NCBI RefSeq assembly: GCF_015070875.1
Contig: NZ_JADDIV010000002.1
Coordinates: forward strand, 248,001-312,000
DNA length: 64,000 nt
Direction of reading: 5' to 3'
Source of the DNA: Ramlibacter pallidus
GTDB taxonomy: Bacteria > Pseudomonadota > Gammaproteobacteria > Burkholderiales > Burkholderiaceae_C
The position numbers and the translations under genes are program-made. The notes under the pieces were generated by a model. The model made no database searches and had not been told where the DNA came from. It saw nothing but the letters and a program-made list of their open reading frames with translations. This document shows, in pieces, positions 63,357 to 64,000 of this stretch. How positions within the stretch are numbered: position 1 is the stretch's first letter; each line of letters starts with the position of its first letter.

Positions 63357-64000
63357 TCAGAATCGCACGTCGAGGTCGCCGTGCTCGGAGACCCCGGCGC
63401 GCAGCCGCAGAAGCGCCTGCTTGTGGATCTGGGAGATTCGGCCTTTCGTCAGGTTCAGCGTTTTTGCCACTTGCTCGAAAGGCACTTCCTGAAGGTAGTG
63501 GCTGCGGATGACCGTACGCTCCTGGGGCGGCAGCGCATCCACGATGGCCAGTAGCCGCTCGCGCAGTTCGCGGATCTGGGAATTCCGATAGAAAGGGATG
63601 CTTTCCGCCCGGTTGGGGCCGTCCACCATCGACGTGCCTTCCAGCAGCCACGATAGCGCCAGTCCCAACCCGACCTCCGCCACATACGTCATCAACTGTT
63701 CCGCGCCTTTGGGCGCGGAACCTTCGCGCACGGCGGCTCGCCCCAGCGCGATCTCCTTCAGTGCCTCGGTGCGCTGCGCCCGGATGCGTTGACGGGCGGC
63801 GATCTGCTGCTGCTTTTCGGTCAGCCGTTCCAGCCCGTTCAGGATGGCGCCATGCATCCGCCGTGCGGCAAACGTCCTGAATTGCGCGCCGCGATCGGGA
63901 TCGAACCGTTCCAGCGCCTCCAGCAGTCCGATCGATGCGAACTGGTGGTAGTCGCCGAACTCGATCTCGTCATGGAAGCGCTTGCTGTAGTAGACGGCAG
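63357..64000 (-). CDS. RNA polymerase sigma factor, FliA-like (5' end outside the window)
   Basis: The visible 214 residues are the C-terminal part of a group 3 sigma-70 factor; the frame is open to the window edge. Region 2 contains DYHQFASIGLLEALERFDPDRGAQFRTFAARRMHGAILNGLERL, which follows the FliA pattern (GLLEALERYD, F-x-T-x-A-x-x-R-I-x-G-A-x-L). A variable region 3 segment comes next, and region 4 reads LPPQERTVIRSHYLQEVPFEQVAKTLNLTKGRISQIHKQALLRLR with a clear helix-turn-helix. FliA controls late flagellar genes; the same form is used by a few other cell-envelope sigma factors. Only more sequence to the right would settle which. Confidence 0.8.
   Translation of the reverse strand, partial: AVYYSKRFHDEIEFGDYHQFASIGLLEALERFDPDRGAQFRTFAARRMHGAILNGLERLTEKQQQIAARQRIRAQRTEALKEIALGRAAVREGSAPKGAEQLMTYVAEVGLGLALSWLLEGTSMVDGPNRAESIPFYRNSQIRELRERLLAIVDALPPQERTVIRSHYLQEVPFEQVAKTLNLTKGRISQIHKQALLRLRAGVSEHGDLDVRF

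Overview
The window is high-GC bacterial chromosome (GC-rich third codon positions, tightly packed operons with ATGA/GTGA start-stop overlaps). A Bug-family tricarboxylate receptor, DUF2917, NIPSNAP and YdhR-type small proteins, many LysR/IclR/AraC regulators and a ChvE/GguAB sugar importer together suggest a betaproteobacterium of the order Burkholderiales, most like Comamonadaceae (Ramlibacter/Variovorax type). This is an inference from gene content, not from a database match.

Layout. 1-5488 (+): a haem uptake operon: the 3' part of a TonB-dependent receptor, then hemS, hmuT, a small VOC protein, hmuU and hmuV. 5489-6928 (-): a second VOC protein and a secreted collagen-like protein. 7063-12113: an IclR regulator divergent from a four-gene operon (flavin monooxygenase, BASS-type transporter, SDR epimerase, EamA exporter). 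12124-18955: two LysR regulators around a minus-strand operon of CoA transferase, DUF1254/DUF1214 protein, Bug receptor and alpha/beta hydrolase. 18952-19686: a SOS-response-associated (SRAP) protein.

19727-35219 is one coherent sugar locus read outward from the gap at 29571-29805. Leftward lie an alpha-ketoglutaric semialdehyde dehydrogenase and a seven-gene double ABC importer in which a ChvE-GguA-GguB system sits inside a YtfQ-YtfR-YtfT-YjfF system. Rightward lie a GbpR-like LysR regulator and four enzymes (aldonate dehydratase, SDR sugar dehydrogenase, lactonase, ketodeoxy-aldonate dehydratase). Together they can take L-arabinose (and perhaps galactose or galactofuranose) to alpha-ketoglutarate without phosphorylation.

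35260-45880 is a mosaic of small accessory genes: DUF4262, an RcnB/CigR-like protein, a RraA-NIPSNAP-DUF2917-YdhR operon, AraC and LysR regulators, an MFS exporter, a CmcJ-like oxygenase, a tiny zinc-ribbon protein and a DMT exporter. 45881-46640 is poor in genes and holds a decayed XRE regulator beside a perfect palindrome.

46640-61014 is the most striking part: a single 4,593-residue RHS/YD-repeat protein (minus strand) with embedded beta-rich segments, a LysM domain, a glycine-rich hydrophobic stretch and a C-terminal GH-E (HNH/Endo VII) nuclease, followed with an ATGA overlap by a SUFU-domain immunity gene. No dedicated secretion gene is adjacent. 61233-64000 holds two TPR proteins, a small unknown protein and the 3' part of a FliA-like sigma factor, probably the edge of a flagellar region.
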